Positions 50,320 to 59,411 of a stretch of DNA of 64,000 nucleotides are shown here, piece after piece. The translations under genes and the position numbers were made by a program. The DNA comes from Streptomyces dengpaensis (GTDB lineage: Bacteria; Actinomycetota; Actinomycetes; Streptomycetales; Streptomycetaceae): positions 558,001 to 622,000 of the forward strand of contig NZ_CP026652.1 in NCBI RefSeq assembly GCF_002946835.1, read 5' to 3'. Under the pieces are notes generated by a model. The model was given only the letters and a program-made list of their open reading frames with translations. It was not told the DNA's origin and did no database searches. Each line of letters starts with the position of its first letter. The stretch's first letter is position 1.

Positions 50320-51123
50320 ATGAGCGAGCTGGTTCCCGGGGGCAACCTGCCCCTGCCGGGCGGCACCCTGACCCTCGGGGTGCCCGGCCCCTTCGATGTG
50401 TTTGCGCTCATCACCGACGACAGCGGAAAGGTGCGCGGCGACGGCGACTTCGTGTTCTACAACCAGCCGAGCGCGCCCGGCGCCCGGCTGGCGGGCGAGC
50501 ACCTGACGATCGATCCGATGGGACTGCGGCCCGGAGCGAGCCGCGTCACCGTGGTCGTCAGCCCCGCCGACCCTGAGCCGGCTGCCCGCGCCCACCCTGC
50601 ACATCACCGCGCCGAGCAGTCCCGGCGCACGCTGTGCGACCCCGTGTTCAGCCAGGGGGGTCTGGCTTACGTCGCCGACCGCCGCTCCGGCGATATGTAC
50701 TGGACGGCGCTGTGGGCGCGGCCCTTCAGTCCCGCGGATCTGCGGCGGACGGCGAGTGAGGTCATCGCGCTCACCAACGCCGAGCGGACGGCGTGCGGCC
50801 TGCCACCGCTGTCGCCCGACTCCCCGCTCACCACCGCGGCCCAGGCACACAGCGCCGACATGGTGGCCCGCGCCTTCTACTCCCACACCTCCCCCGACGG
50901 CAGCCGGCCCTGGGACCGTGCCGCAGCCGCGGGCTGCACCCGCCGCACCATCGGCGAGAACATCGCCTGCGGGCAGCGCTCCCCCGCCGAGGTCGTCCGC
51001 GGCTGGATGAACAGCCCCGGCCATCGCGCCAACATCCTGAAACCCGACTTCACCCACATAGGCATCGGCCTCGCCGGGGGCGGCAAGGCGGGCACGTACT
51101 GGACGCAGCTCTTCGGCGGCTGA
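50320..51123 (+). CDS. TerD-like domain fused to CAP/SCP domain
   Basis: A 267-residue fusion. Residues about 1-85 match the start of a TerD/tellurium-resistance fold (GGNLPLPGGTLTLGVPGPFD, DGDFVFYNQP, IDPMGLRPGASRVTVVVS). Residues about 148-265 are a CAP/SCP-PR1 domain (IALTNAERTACGLPPLS, AHSADMVARAFYSHTSPDGS, IGENIACG, WMNSPGHRANILKPDF, HIGIGLA) with the usual His/Glu pocket. Between them, about 18 codons (50572-50625) make poor sense in frame but read LPAPTLHITAPSSPGA one base over, suggesting two compensating frameshifts. No signal peptide is present, which is unusual for a CAP protein. ATG 50320 follows GGGGGG. Confidence 0.72.
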   Translation: MSELVPGGNLPLPGGTLTLGVPGPFDVFALITDDSGKVRGDGDFVFYNQPSAPGARLAGEHLTIDPMGLRPGASRVTVVVSPADPEPAARAHPAHHRAEQSRRTLCDPVFSQGGLAYVADRRSGDMYWTALWARPFSPADLRRTASEVIALTNAERTACGLPPLSPDSPLTTAAQAHSADMVARAFYSHTSPDGSRPWDRAAAAGCTRRTIGENIACGQRSPAEVVRGWMNSPGHRANILKPDFTHIGIGLAGGGKAGTYWTQLFGG

Positions 51124-51225
51124 AACCCACCGCCCTCGTGCCGCGCCTTCCGATGCGCCCTTTCTGATTCACCGTTTCTGATTCACCCTCGGGCAATGCA
51201 GCCCACGCGCCCCTCGAGCACGTAG

Positions 51226-52509
<1,284 letters not shown>

Positions 52510-52585
52510 AACCGTCCGGGAGCACGAGGACATCGCACCCGCCATCGCCCGCGACTGACCTCGCGGGCCGCGCCTCACCCCTGCC

Positions 52586-52614
52586 GGCCGGTGGCAGGCG
52601 CCACGCCACCGGCC
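52586..52614. terminator. Bidirectional terminator, hydrolase / SnoaL-like gene
   Basis: Perfect 10-bp arms (52586-52595 and 52605-52614) around a 9-nt loop lie between two convergent genes. Confidence 0.7.
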
Positions 52615-52624
52615 CTACGGCGGG

Positions 52625-53020
52625 TCAGTCGCGCGGGAACGAGTGGTGCTCGTGGGCGACCGTCCACCGTCCGTGTTCCTTGCGCAGTCCGAGGGTGAGC
52701 CTGAGGCGCAGGTCGGGATCCTCGGCGAACTCCTTCGCGGTTCCGCAGCGCAGGAGGGCGTGCGCGTACGCCACGTCGTCGCCCGCGGTGATGTCGAGGG
52801 ACTCGATCTCGAACGTCGCGCCCTGTGACTGCCATTCGAAGAACGGCGGCCAGGTCTCGCGGTACCCGTCGATGCCATGGACCCCCTCGTAGGGCGGCGG
52901 CACGTCGTACATCACCATGTCGTCCGCGTGGTCCACCAGCACGCCGTCGAGGTCGGCGCGGTTCACGGCGGCGGCCCACTGCTCGATCAAGGTGCGGATC
53001 TGCTGCTCGTCTTCGTTCAT
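52625..53020 (-). CDS. SnoaL/NTF2-like protein
   Basis: A 131-residue cone-shaped NTF2-fold protein. It has QIRTLIEQWAAAVNRADLDG, DDMVMYDVPPPYEGVHGIDG, WPPFFEWQSQGATFEIESLD and WTVAHEHHSFPRD, matching DUF4440/SnoaL-like proteins. Relatives are cyclases, hydrolases or ligand binders. ATG 53020 is chosen where family similarity begins. It is convergent with the beta-lactamase-like gene and divergent from the DUF6191-like gene at 53085. Confidence 0.82.
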   Translation of the reverse strand: MNEDEQQIRTLIEQWAAAVNRADLDGVLVDHADDMVMYDVPPPYEGVHGIDGYRETWPPFFEWQSQGATFEIESLDITAGDDVAYAHALLRCGTAKEFAEDPDLRLRLTLGLRKEHGRWTVAHEHHSFPRD

Positions 53021-53084
53021 GGGCGATCTTTGCCCCGTCCCGCCCGCGCCTTCCCATCCGGGCCTCCATACGGATACTGGGGCC

Positions 53085-53405
53085 ATGCGTGTCGCCGTCT
53101 TCATGACCCTGCCCGGCCTGGTCATCCTGCTGACCGTGCTGGCCTTCGCGGATCAGCTGCTGCTGCGGGCCGGCCTGGCGGGCCTGCTGCCCTGGCGCAA
53201 TGGTGCGCGCCAGGGCCAGATCTCCGCGACGGGGTTCGAACAGCTGCACGCGAGTCTGTCGCCGGGCAAGCAGAACGAGCTGAAGGAACGGCAGTCGGCG
53301 CTGCTGACGCGGGACGACGAGGAGGACGGGGCGCCGTCGAACCGGACGACGGTCGATCTGGACGGCGGGACCGCGGTCGTCCGGATGCCGCGGGCCGAGC
53401 AGTAG
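53085..53405 (+). CDS. Small membrane protein (DUF6191-like)
   Basis: A 106-residue protein with one N-terminal membrane helix (FMTLPGLVILLTVLAFADQL) and a soluble tail with a conserved patch (SATGFEQLHASLSPGKQNEL) then KERQSALLTRDDEEDGAP. This is the pattern of a Streptomyces family of single-pass proteins without known function. ATG 53085 begins the helix. The AGGAGG for the next gene overlaps its stop region, so the two are probably co-transcribed. Confidence 0.7.
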   Translation: MRVAVFMTLPGLVILLTVLAFADQLLLRAGLAGLLPWRNGARQGQISATGFEQLHASLSPGKQNELKERQSALLTRDDEEDGAPSNRTTVDLDGGTAVVRMPRAEQ

Positions 53406-53416
53406 GAGGGGCAGCG

Positions 53417-54148
53417 GTGGAGCGGGAAGCCGGGAAGCCCGGCGGCGCGCAGATGACCTTCGACGACCTCCTGGAGCGCGCGGCTTCGCTCGTACGTCCC
53501 GGACGGCGCGCCCTCCTCGGCATCACCGGCAGCCCCGGAGCGGGCAAGACGACGCTCGCCGAGCGCCTGGTGCGGCGGCTGAACGGTGCCGGGCCCGACT
53601 GGGTCGCGCACGTGCCGATGGACGGATTCCATCTCGCGGACGTCGAGTTGGACCGACTCGGCCGCCGCGACCGCAAGGGCGCCCCCGACACGTTCGACGC
53701 GGCGGGCTACGCGGCACTGTTGCGCCGGCTGCGCGAGAACGAGGACGAGCTCGTCTACGCGCCCGGCTTCGAGCGGACCCTCGAACAGCCCCTGGCCAGC
53801 GCCATCCCCGTGCCCCGCACCGCCCGGCTGGTCATCACCGAGGGCAACTATCTCCTCCTTCGCGACGCTGCCTGGGCTCGCGCGCGGTCGCAGCTGGACG
53901 AGGTCTGGTTCTGCGAGCTCGACGAGGCCGAACGCGTACGGCGACTTGTGGACCGGCACGAGGAGTTCGGCAAGGACCGCGACACGGCGGTGGCATGGGT
54001 GCTCGGCACGGACCAGCGCAACGCCGACCTGATCGCCGCGACACGGGACCGCGCCGACCTGGTCGTCGGAGCGTCGGTAAGCGAGGGTGGAGCGCCAGTT
54101 CCGGTTCCCCACGCTCATCGCCCGCGGGATCGCCGATCGGTGCGGTGA
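53417..54148 (+). CDS. Uridine-kinase/PanK-like P-loop nucleoside kinase
   Basis: A 243-residue P-loop kinase. Walker A is GSPGAGKTTLAERL at about residues 36-49; then HVPMDGFHLADVELDRLGRR (the DGFH substrate motif), YAPGFERTLEQPLASA and VITEGNYLLL (Walker-B-like), and a LID-like VRRLVDRHEEFGKDRDTA. It phosphorylates a nucleoside or related alcohol; the sequence groups with the fructose/uridine-kinase-like family. GTG 53417 is preceded by AGGAGG. Family members end near residue 218; the last ~25 residues (SVSEGGAPVPVPHAHRPRDR) look like read-through. Confidence 0.85.
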   Translation: MEREAGKPGGAQMTFDDLLERAASLVRPGRRALLGITGSPGAGKTTLAERLVRRLNGAGPDWVAHVPMDGFHLADVELDRLGRRDRKGAPDTFDAAGYAALLRRLRENEDELVYAPGFERTLEQPLASAIPVPRTARLVITEGNYLLLRDAAWARARSQLDEVWFCELDEAERVRRLVDRHEEFGKDRDTAVAWVLGTDQRNADLIAATRDRADLVVGASVSEGGAPVPVPHAHRPRDRRSVR

Positions 54149-54281
54149 ACGCCGAGCCGCTGGTCCGGCGAGCGCGGCACGTCCGTGTCCGAAACCCGCC
54201 GGACGCAGTGCCGGGCAGGCGGCAAAATAGCTGGTGAGGCGATGTCGACACCGCCGGAAGACGCTCGAAAGGACACCTCCG

Positions 54282-54788
54282 ATGACTGTCTGCACGACCA
54301 TCGACAGCCCCCTGGGCGAGCTGCTGCTGGTGGGCGAGGAGTCGGCCACCGCGAAGGGCGGCACGGCACTGGCGTCGCTGTCCATGCCCGGCCAGAAGCA
54401 CGGAGTCGCCGTCGAGGACGGCTGGGTCGAGGACGCGGACGCGTTCGCCGAGATCGCCGCCCAGCTGCGCTCCTACTTCGACGGCACGCTGACGCACTTC
54501 GACATCGAGTACGTCACGCGCGGCAGCGATTTCCAGCAGCGGGTATGGAAGGCCCTGGAGGCCATCCCGTACGGGACCACGCTCAGCTACGGCGACGTCG
54601 CGGCGCGGATCGGCGCATCGCGGGCCGCGGTACGCGCCGTGGGTACGGCGATCGGCGCGAACCCGCTGCTGGTCGTACGCCCCTGCCACCGGGTGATCGG
54701 CGCGAACGGGGCGCTCACCGGGTACGCCGCGGGCCTGGAGCGCAAGCGGCAGCTCCTGGATCTGGAGAAGGTGCCCCTGCCCTTCTGA
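54282..54788 (+). CDS. ogt: O6-alkylguanine-DNA alkyltransferase
   Basis: A 168-residue methylated-DNA-protein-cysteine methyltransferase. The suicide cysteine is in RPCHRVIGANG (Cys near residue 135). The DNA-binding HTH precedes it (GTTLSYGDVAARIGASRAAV) and the Asn hinge GTAIGANP is normal, as is the end GYAAGLERKRQLL. The protein repairs O6-methylguanine by transferring the methyl group to itself. ATG 54282 has AAGGA upstream; the frame opens 48 bp earlier but that part is not family-like. There is no Ada domain, so it is not auto-inducing. Confidence 0.93.
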   Translation: MTVCTTIDSPLGELLLVGEESATAKGGTALASLSMPGQKHGVAVEDGWVEDADAFAEIAAQLRSYFDGTLTHFDIEYVTRGSDFQQRVWKALEAIPYGTTLSYGDVAARIGASRAAVRAVGTAIGANPLLVVRPCHRVIGANGALTGYAAGLERKRQLLDLEKVPLPF

Positions 54789-54900
54789 TCAAGGCCGGGC
54801 ACGACGCGCAGCCTCTGCGCACGACCCGTACCCCGCTCGTACAACGTGAAGAATGGGCGTCACGGGGTAAGACCACCTTCGGGGAGCGGAGAGGGTCGCA

Positions 54901-57363
54901 GTGGGTGCGAGCGAGGAACGAGACGTGCTGGCCCGCGGACGCTTCGACATGGCGGACGCCGCGCCACTGCTGCTCGATGCCCGGATGGCGGTGACCAGCT
55001 GGACCGCGGACGCCGAGCGGCTGCTCGGGTATCCGGCCGCCGACGTGCTGGGACGGCGCGCGGCCGAGCTGCTTGTCCCCGAGGACGCGGCGAGGATCCC
55101 GGAGCTGGTCGAGCGGTGCCGCGAGGAGAGCAGCTGGACCGGCCTGCTGTCCGCCCGCCACCGGGACGGGCACCCGGTCCTGATGATGGTTCGGGTCGTT
55201 CCGGTGCAGCACCGCGGGAACCCGGCGCGCTGGGTGGTGCTGATCGCCGATCTGGGGGACGGTCCGGGCTGGGACATGAGCCGGTCGGTGCTGGAGCGGC
55301 TGGCCGCGCGCTCGCCGGTGGGCATCGCGATCGTGGACACGGACCTGCGGTATGTGTGGTCGAACGCCGCGCTTCAGCAGTTCGGCGGCGGCCCGCCCCA
55401 GCAGCGCCTGGGACGGCGGCTGGCCGAGGTCCAGCCCGGCCTGGACGCCGAGCGGCTCGAAGCGCAGATGCGCCGGGTACTGGAGACCGGCGAGTCGGTC
55501 GTCGCCTACGAGCATGTGGGCCGGGTACAGTCCGCGCCGCACCGCGAGTCGGCCCACTCGATGTCGTTCATCCGGCTGGAGGACGACCACGGCAACCCGA
55601 TCGGCGTGTACTACACCGTCGTCGACGTCACCGAGCGCCACCGGGCGCGCAAGCGGCTCGCCCTCCTGGACCGGGCCGGTGACCACATCGGCCGCAGCCT
55701 GGACGTCCTGCAGACCGCCCAGGAGCTGGCCGACGTCGCGGTTCCCGGGATGGCCGACTTCGTCACGGTGGACCTGCTGGAGTCCGTGCTCAAGGGAGCC
55801 GAACCGCCGCCCGGTCCGCAGAGCGACGCGGACGCGGTGCCACTGCGGCGCGCCGGACAGCAGTCCGTACGGGCAGGGGTCCCCGAGACCGTCGTGGACA
55901 TCGGCGACGTGGCCGCCTATCTGGCCGGGTCTCCCCCGGTCCGGTGTCTGGCCGACGGCGAGTCCTGGCGCGAGGAGCGGCTGGATCCGCTGGCCACGGT
56001 GTGGGCCACCGGCACGCCCGAGAGCCGGGCCGCCTCCTTCCTCGACCTCGGGCTGCACAGCGTGATGATCGTGCCGATCCGCGCCCGGGGCATCACGCTG
56101 GGCATCACCACGTTCTTCCGGCGCACCCGCCAGGACCCGTTCGACGAGGACGACCTGAGCCTCGCCGAGGAGTTCGTCGCCCGGGCCGCCCTGTGCGTCG
56201 ACAACGCCCGCCGCTACAGCAGCGAACGCGACGCGGCCCTCGTCCTGCAGCGCAACCTGCTCCCGCACGGCTTCCCGGAGCAGGACGCGGTGGAGGTCGC
56301 GGCCTGCTACCGGCCCGCCGACGAACTGACAGGTCTGGGCGGCGACTGGTTCGACGTCATTCCCCTGTCCGGGGCCCGGGTGGCGCTGGTGGTGGGCGAG
56401 GTCGCCGGGCACGGCATCGACGGCGCCGCCGCGATGGGACGGCTGCGGGCCTCCGTGCAGACCCTCGCCGACCTGGACCTGCCCCCCGAGGAGGTGCTCG
56501 CCCACCTCGATGATCTGGTCAGCCGCGCCGCCCGCGAGGAGGGCTCGGGTGCGGACACCCATACGAGCGGCATGCAGGCAGTGGGCGCGAGCTGTCTGTA
56601 CGTGGTGTACGACCCGGTGAGCGGGGGGTGCGCCATGGCGAGCGCGGGCCATCCCGCACCCGCGATCGTCGCCCCGGACGGCACCGTGACGTTCGCCGAG
56701 CTCCCTTGCGGCCCAGCGCTCGGCATGGGCGGACTGCCTTTCGAATCGGTCGAGTTGGACCTGACGGAGGGCACCGTGCTCGCCCTGCACACCGACGGTC
56801 TGATCGCCACACCTGGTACGGGGCGGAACCCGGAAGCGGGCCGGGAACGGCTGCGCCGCGCGCTGGCGGCGCAACCGCAGCCGCTGGACGGACGGTGCCG
56901 CACCATCGTGGACGAGCTCGTGCCGACGCGTCCGTACGACGACGTGGCGCTGCTGATGGCCCGCACCCGGCGTCTGGGGGCCGAGCGGGTCGCGACCTGG
57001 GACCTGCGCGTCGACCCGGCCGTCGTCGCCGACGCGCGGAAGGCGACGACCGCGCAGTTGACGGCCTGGGGCCTGGACGAGCTGGCCTTCACCACCGAAC
57101 TGATCGTGAGCGAACTCGTCACCAACGCCATCCGGCACGCCAGCGGCCCGATCCGGTTGCGGCTCATCACCGAACAGGCCCTCATCTGCGAGGTGTCCGA
57201 CGGCGGCACCACCTCCCCGCACCTGCGCCATCCGAAGACGACCGACGAGGGCGGCCGCGGTCTCTTCCTGATCTCCCAGTTCACCCAGCGGTGGGGCACC
57301 CGCTACACCCCGGACGGGAAGATCATCTGGGCCGAGCAGTCCCTCACGGAGCCACCGGTCTGA
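54901..57363 (+). CDS. PAS-PAS-GAF-SpoIIE phosphatase-HATPase protein
   Basis: An 820-residue sensor protein. Two PAS domains (about residues 15-115 and 130-250; the second ends in VYYTVVDVTERHRARKRLAL) and a GAF domain (about 265-445) precede a PP2C/SpoIIE phosphatase (about 455-660) with GGDWFDVIPL (metal Asp), GEVAGHGIDGAAAMGRLR and LHTDGLIATPG. A C-terminal anti-sigma-type HATPase (about 685-815) has ELIVSELVTNAIRHA (N-box) and DEGGRGLFLISQF. Such proteins set the phosphorylation state of anti-anti-sigma factors. There is no membrane helix. GTG 54901 follows GGAGAGGG. It stands alone, without an anti-sigma/anti-anti-sigma pair beside it. Confidence 0.92.
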   Translation: MGASEERDVLARGRFDMADAAPLLLDARMAVTSWTADAERLLGYPAADVLGRRAAELLVPEDAARIPELVERCREESSWTGLLSARHRDGHPVLMMVRVVPVQHRGNPARWVVLIADLGDGPGWDMSRSVLERLAARSPVGIAIVDTDLRYVWSNAALQQFGGGPPQQRLGRRLAEVQPGLDAERLEAQMRRVLETGESVVAYEHVGRVQSAPHRESAHSMSFIRLEDDHGNPIGVYYTVVDVTERHRARKRLALLDRAGDHIGRSLDVLQTAQELADVAVPGMADFVTVDLLESVLKGAEPPPGPQSDADAVPLRRAGQQSVRAGVPETVVDIGDVAAYLAGSPPVRCLADGESWREERLDPLATVWATGTPESRAASFLDLGLHSVMIVPIRARGITLGITTFFRRTRQDPFDEDDLSLAEEFVARAALCVDNARRYSSERDAALVLQRNLLPHGFPEQDAVEVAACYRPADELTGLGGDWFDVIPLSGARVALVVGEVAGHGIDGAAAMGRLRASVQTLADLDLPPEEVLAHLDDLVSRAAREEGSGADTHTSGMQAVGASCLYVVYDPVSGGCAMASAGHPAPAIVAPDGTVTFAELPCGPALGMGGLPFESVELDLTEGTVLALHTDGLIATPGTGRNPEAGRERLRRALAAQPQPLDGRCRTIVDELVPTRPYDDVALLMARTRRLGAERVATWDLRVDPAVVADARKATTAQLTAWGLDELAFTTELIVSELVTNAIRHASGPIRLRLITEQALICEVSDGGTTSPHLRHPKTTDEGGRGLFLISQFTQRWGTRYTPDGKIIWAEQSLTEPPV

Positions 57364-57372
57364 CGTACGCGC

Positions 57373-57402
57373 GTGGGGGCCGCTTCGCCGAACGGCCCCC
57401 AC
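57373..57402. terminator. Bidirectional terminator, SpoIIE-type gene / rpmF
   Basis: Perfect 10-bp arms (57373-57382 and 57393-57402) with a 10-nt loop lie in the convergent gap, 10 bp after the phosphatase stop. Confidence 0.75.
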
Positions 57403-57473
57403 ACACCTACCGGGTCAGCGCGCGCGAGCGGGACGGCGCTCAGCCGGCGGTCGCCCCGAGGGCAGCGCGCACA

Positions 57474-57644
57474 TCAGCCCTCCGGGCGTAGCAGCCCGCG
57501 CTCGTACGCCTTGGCCAGCCGCTGCGGGACGCGATACGACGAGCCGTCGACGGTGATCGGCACGAGCTGCGGCGTGGTGGCCTTCCACTGTGCGCGGCGG
57601 TGACGGGTGTTGCTGCGGGACATCTTCCGTTTGGGGACGGCCAT
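57474..57644 (-). CDS. rpmF: Ribosomal protein L32, cysteine-free form
   Basis: A 56-residue L32. The N-terminus [20 protein letters not shown] is canonical. After it, where ordinary L32 carries a four-Cys zinc ribbon, this protein reads [20 protein letters not shown] with no cysteine at all. Cys-free ribosomal paralogues replace the zinc forms under zinc starvation and are repressed by Zur in actinobacteria. A candidate Zur-type palindrome sits in its promoter (57684-57711). AGGAGA precedes ATG 57644. It converges with the SpoIIE-type gene through a hairpin. Confidence 0.92.
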   Translation of the reverse strand: MAVPKRKMSRSNTRHRRAQWKATTPQLVPITVDGSSYRVPQRLAKAYERGLLRPEG

Positions 57645-57970
57645 GGGGGATCTCCTGGATGGATGAGCTGATGGAGCCCGTACGCTATATGAAAATGGAT
57701 CCCATTACCAAGCCTGTCTGTCGACGGCACGCAGCCGCGGGAATCTGAACATCGACAGCCTTACGGGTGGGTCGAGTCGGCGGCCGACCAGACCCGGCCC
57801 TCCGGAAGGCCGAGCACCCCAGGACCGTCAGCCACGGACGGGTGAACCGGACGGCCCGAAGCCGAACAGCCATACCGTTCGCGCGTATATCCGGACATTC
57901 GTGCGCTACAGCCCAGTTACGACTTCCCCAAGTCTTGGTGGCCAGGGGGTGAGCTCGCCATGATGGCAAC
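57645..57970. other. Divergent region, rpmF / DUF5519-like gene
   Basis: 326 bp. It holds the rpmF promoter and palindrome at 57684-57711 and ordinary GC-rich spacer from 57720 to 57880. A mildly AT-richer patch at about 57880-57930 (CGCGTATATCCGGAC) may contain the promoter of the plus-strand gene. Confidence 0.45.
57684..57711 (-). promoter_or_regulatory. rpmF promoter with palindrome in the spacer (possible Zur box)
   Basis: On the minus strand TTGGTA (57711-57706) and TATAGC (57689-57684) are spaced by 16 bp and end 40 bp before the rpmF start. The spacer contains the palindrome AATGG-GAT-CCATT within the run TTGGTAATGGGATCCATTTT. A repressor bound there would block polymerase. Zur is the obvious candidate because the gene encodes a zinc-free L32, but the match to known Zur boxes is only partial. 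Confidence 0.5.
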
Positions 57971-58330
57971 ATGACGTTGGCGTTGAGAGCCATGACGCGC
58001 CTGGCGGACTGGCCGGACCTCGCGGAGGCCCGGCCGAGCTGCGGCACGGGGCGGGCCCTGTGCTCTGCCCAGAGCGAGATCATCCACTTCCATACGGACC
58101 GCGACGTGGACCTGCACCTCACGGACCGGGCCATCCGGCGCTTCGAGGACCACCTCAGGGACTCGACCGCGGTCCGCATGGTGCCCGGCTCGCGCTGGGT
58201 GACCATCCACCTCGAAGTCGACTCGGACATCGACCTGTTGCTGACCCTGGTGAGCGTTGCCCTCAAGGCCCACCAGTCATGGCCGGTTCCGGGCGATGGG
58301 CCGGCGTCGGGGTGCAATGATCGCCCATGA
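57971..58330 (+). CDS. DUF5519 (luciferase-domain-like) protein
   Basis: A 119-residue protein. Conserved features include RAMTRLADWPDLAEARPSCG, EIIHFHTDRDVDLHLTDRAI and VRMVPGSRWVTIHLEVDSDI, then LLLTLVSVALKAHQ. These match a small actinobacterial family related to a luciferase-like domain of unknown function. The catalytic residues of true luciferases are absent. ATG 57971 is used. A short possible gene overlaps its 3' end. Confidence 0.72.
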   Translation: MTLALRAMTRLADWPDLAEARPSCGTGRALCSAQSEIIHFHTDRDVDLHLTDRAIRRFEDHLRDSTAVRMVPGSRWVTIHLEVDSDIDLLLTLVSVALKAHQSWPVPGDGPASGCNDRP

Positions 58331-58448
58331 ACGCGCCGAGGCCGAGCGGGTTCGTGTGACTGCCGAGCGGGTTCATGTGGCCGCCGAGCGACTTCATGTG
58401 GCTCAGGCCGCGAGCAAGGAACTGAGTTCCCTCCTTCGTGTGCACTGA
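58317..58448 (+). CDS. Possible small heptad-repeat protein (43 aa)
   Basis: A 43-codon frame from ATG 58317, overlapping the end of the DUF5519-like gene. Residues 9-29 are three heptads, AERVRVT, AERVHVA and AERLHVA, that would form an amphipathic helix; the end reads QAASKELSSLLRVH. It is encoded by a 3x21-bp tandem repeat (58341-58403). There is no ribosome-binding site of note. It may be only repetitive spacer. Confidence 0.25.
   Translation: MIAHERAEAERVRVTAERVHVAAERLHVAQAASKELSSLLRVH
58341..58403 (+). repeat. Three 21-bp tandem repeats
   Basis: Units at 58341, 58362 and 58383 begin GCCGAGCGGGTTC or GCCGAGCGACTTC and end GTGACT, GTGGCC or GTGGCT. They lie between the DUF5519-like and TetR genes. 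Confidence 0.85.
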
Positions 58449-58455
58449 GTGCCAT
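58443..58455. promoter_or_regulatory. Operator-like site upstream of the TetR gene
   Basis: CACTGAGTGCCAT, part of the palindrome GCACT-G-AGTGC, ends 31 bp before the tetR start. The identical 13-mer occurs at 59333-59345 before the next gene. Confidence 0.55.
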
Positions 58456-58486
58456 CCCCTTCGCTTCGAGATGCTAGTTTCCGTCC

Positions 58487-59215
58487 ATGGACGAGGGACC
58501 CCGGCTCCGCGAGCCCGCCGACGCGACGAGCGTGAAGCCGCCCATGCGGGACGCCCTGGTCGCGGCGGCCTTCCAACTGTTCCTGGAGCGCGGTTACGAG
58601 CAGACCACGGTCGACGACATCGTGGCGCTCGCCGGGGTCGGCCGCCGCTCGTTCTTCCGCTACTTCCCGTCCAAGGACGACGTGGTCTTCCCGGACCACG
58701 AGCGCTGCCTGGCCGACATGAAGGCGTTCCTGGGCGACCCGGCCGAGGCGGACGACGACCCGGTGCAGCGGGTCTGCGACGCCGCCCGGCTGGTCATGCG
58801 CATGTACGCCCAGAACCCGACGTTCTCCGTCCAGCGCTACCGCCTCACCAAGAAGGTCCCGGGCCTGCGCGCCTACGAGTTGTCGGTCGTCTGGCGCTAC
58901 GAACGCGCCCTCGCCGAGTATCTGCGCGGGCGCTTCGCCGGCCTGCCCGACGGCACATTGCGGGCCGACGTCATCACCGCGGCCGTGGTCGCCGCACACA
59001 ACAACGCCCTGCGCTCCTGGCTGCGTTCGGACGGGCAGGGAGACGCGACGGCGGCGGTCGACCACGCGCTCGGGTACGCGCGGGACACCTTCGGGAGCCC
59101 GCCCGGAGACACGGCGGCCGAGGAGCGCGAGGACGTGGTCGTCGTCATCTCCCGGCGCGGAGCGCCGATGTGGCGGGTCGTCCAGGAAATCGAGTCCACG
59201 CTGGGACGGGACTGA
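58487..59215 (+). CDS. TetR-family transcriptional regulator
   Basis: A 242-residue TetR regulator. The HTH is clear at about residues 22-65: RDALVAAAFQLFLERGYEQT, DDIVALAGVGRRSFFRYFPS. The ligand domain is helical (VMRMYAQNPTFSVQRYRLTK, ITAAVVAAHNNALRSWLRSD), without a recognisable ligand pocket. ATG 58487 is used. A 13-bp sequence in its own upstream region recurs before the DUF35 gene at 59412, so it probably represses itself and that gene. Confidence 0.9.
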   Translation: MDEGPRLREPADATSVKPPMRDALVAAAFQLFLERGYEQTTVDDIVALAGVGRRSFFRYFPSKDDVVFPDHERCLADMKAFLGDPAEADDDPVQRVCDAARLVMRMYAQNPTFSVQRYRLTKKVPGLRAYELSVVWRYERALAEYLRGRFAGLPDGTLRADVITAAVVAAHNNALRSWLRSDGQGDATAAVDHALGYARDTFGSPPGDTAAEEREDVVVVISRRGAPMWRVVQEIESTLGRD

Positions 59216-59332
59216 TCACACCCACCGCTCCGACAGTTTGATGGCCCCTGCTCCGACCGGGCTGAGGAGCACTCCGATCCGGCCGAGAGCCACTCCGGCC
59301 GGATTGAGGGTACCGAGTGCCTTTACTGGTGA

Positions 59333-59345
59333 CACTGAGTGCCAT
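59333..59345. promoter_or_regulatory. Operator-like site upstream of the DUF35 gene
   Basis: The same 13-mer CACTGAGTGCCAT as at 58443, here overlapping a promoter-like pair (TTTACT 59322-59327, TAGTCT 59344-59349, 16-bp spacing), 66 bp before GTG 59412. Confidence 0.5.
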
Positions 59346-59411
59346 AGTCTGGGGTCGTGCACGGCGATCCGGGCACCTTCAAACTCCGGCCGAGCGCAGG
59401 GAGATGACATC

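Noticed and set aside
53985..54148. A second gene hidden at the 3' end of the P-loop kinase.
   Set aside because: The extra ~25 codons look like read-through past the family's usual end; no start or domain is visible on either strand.
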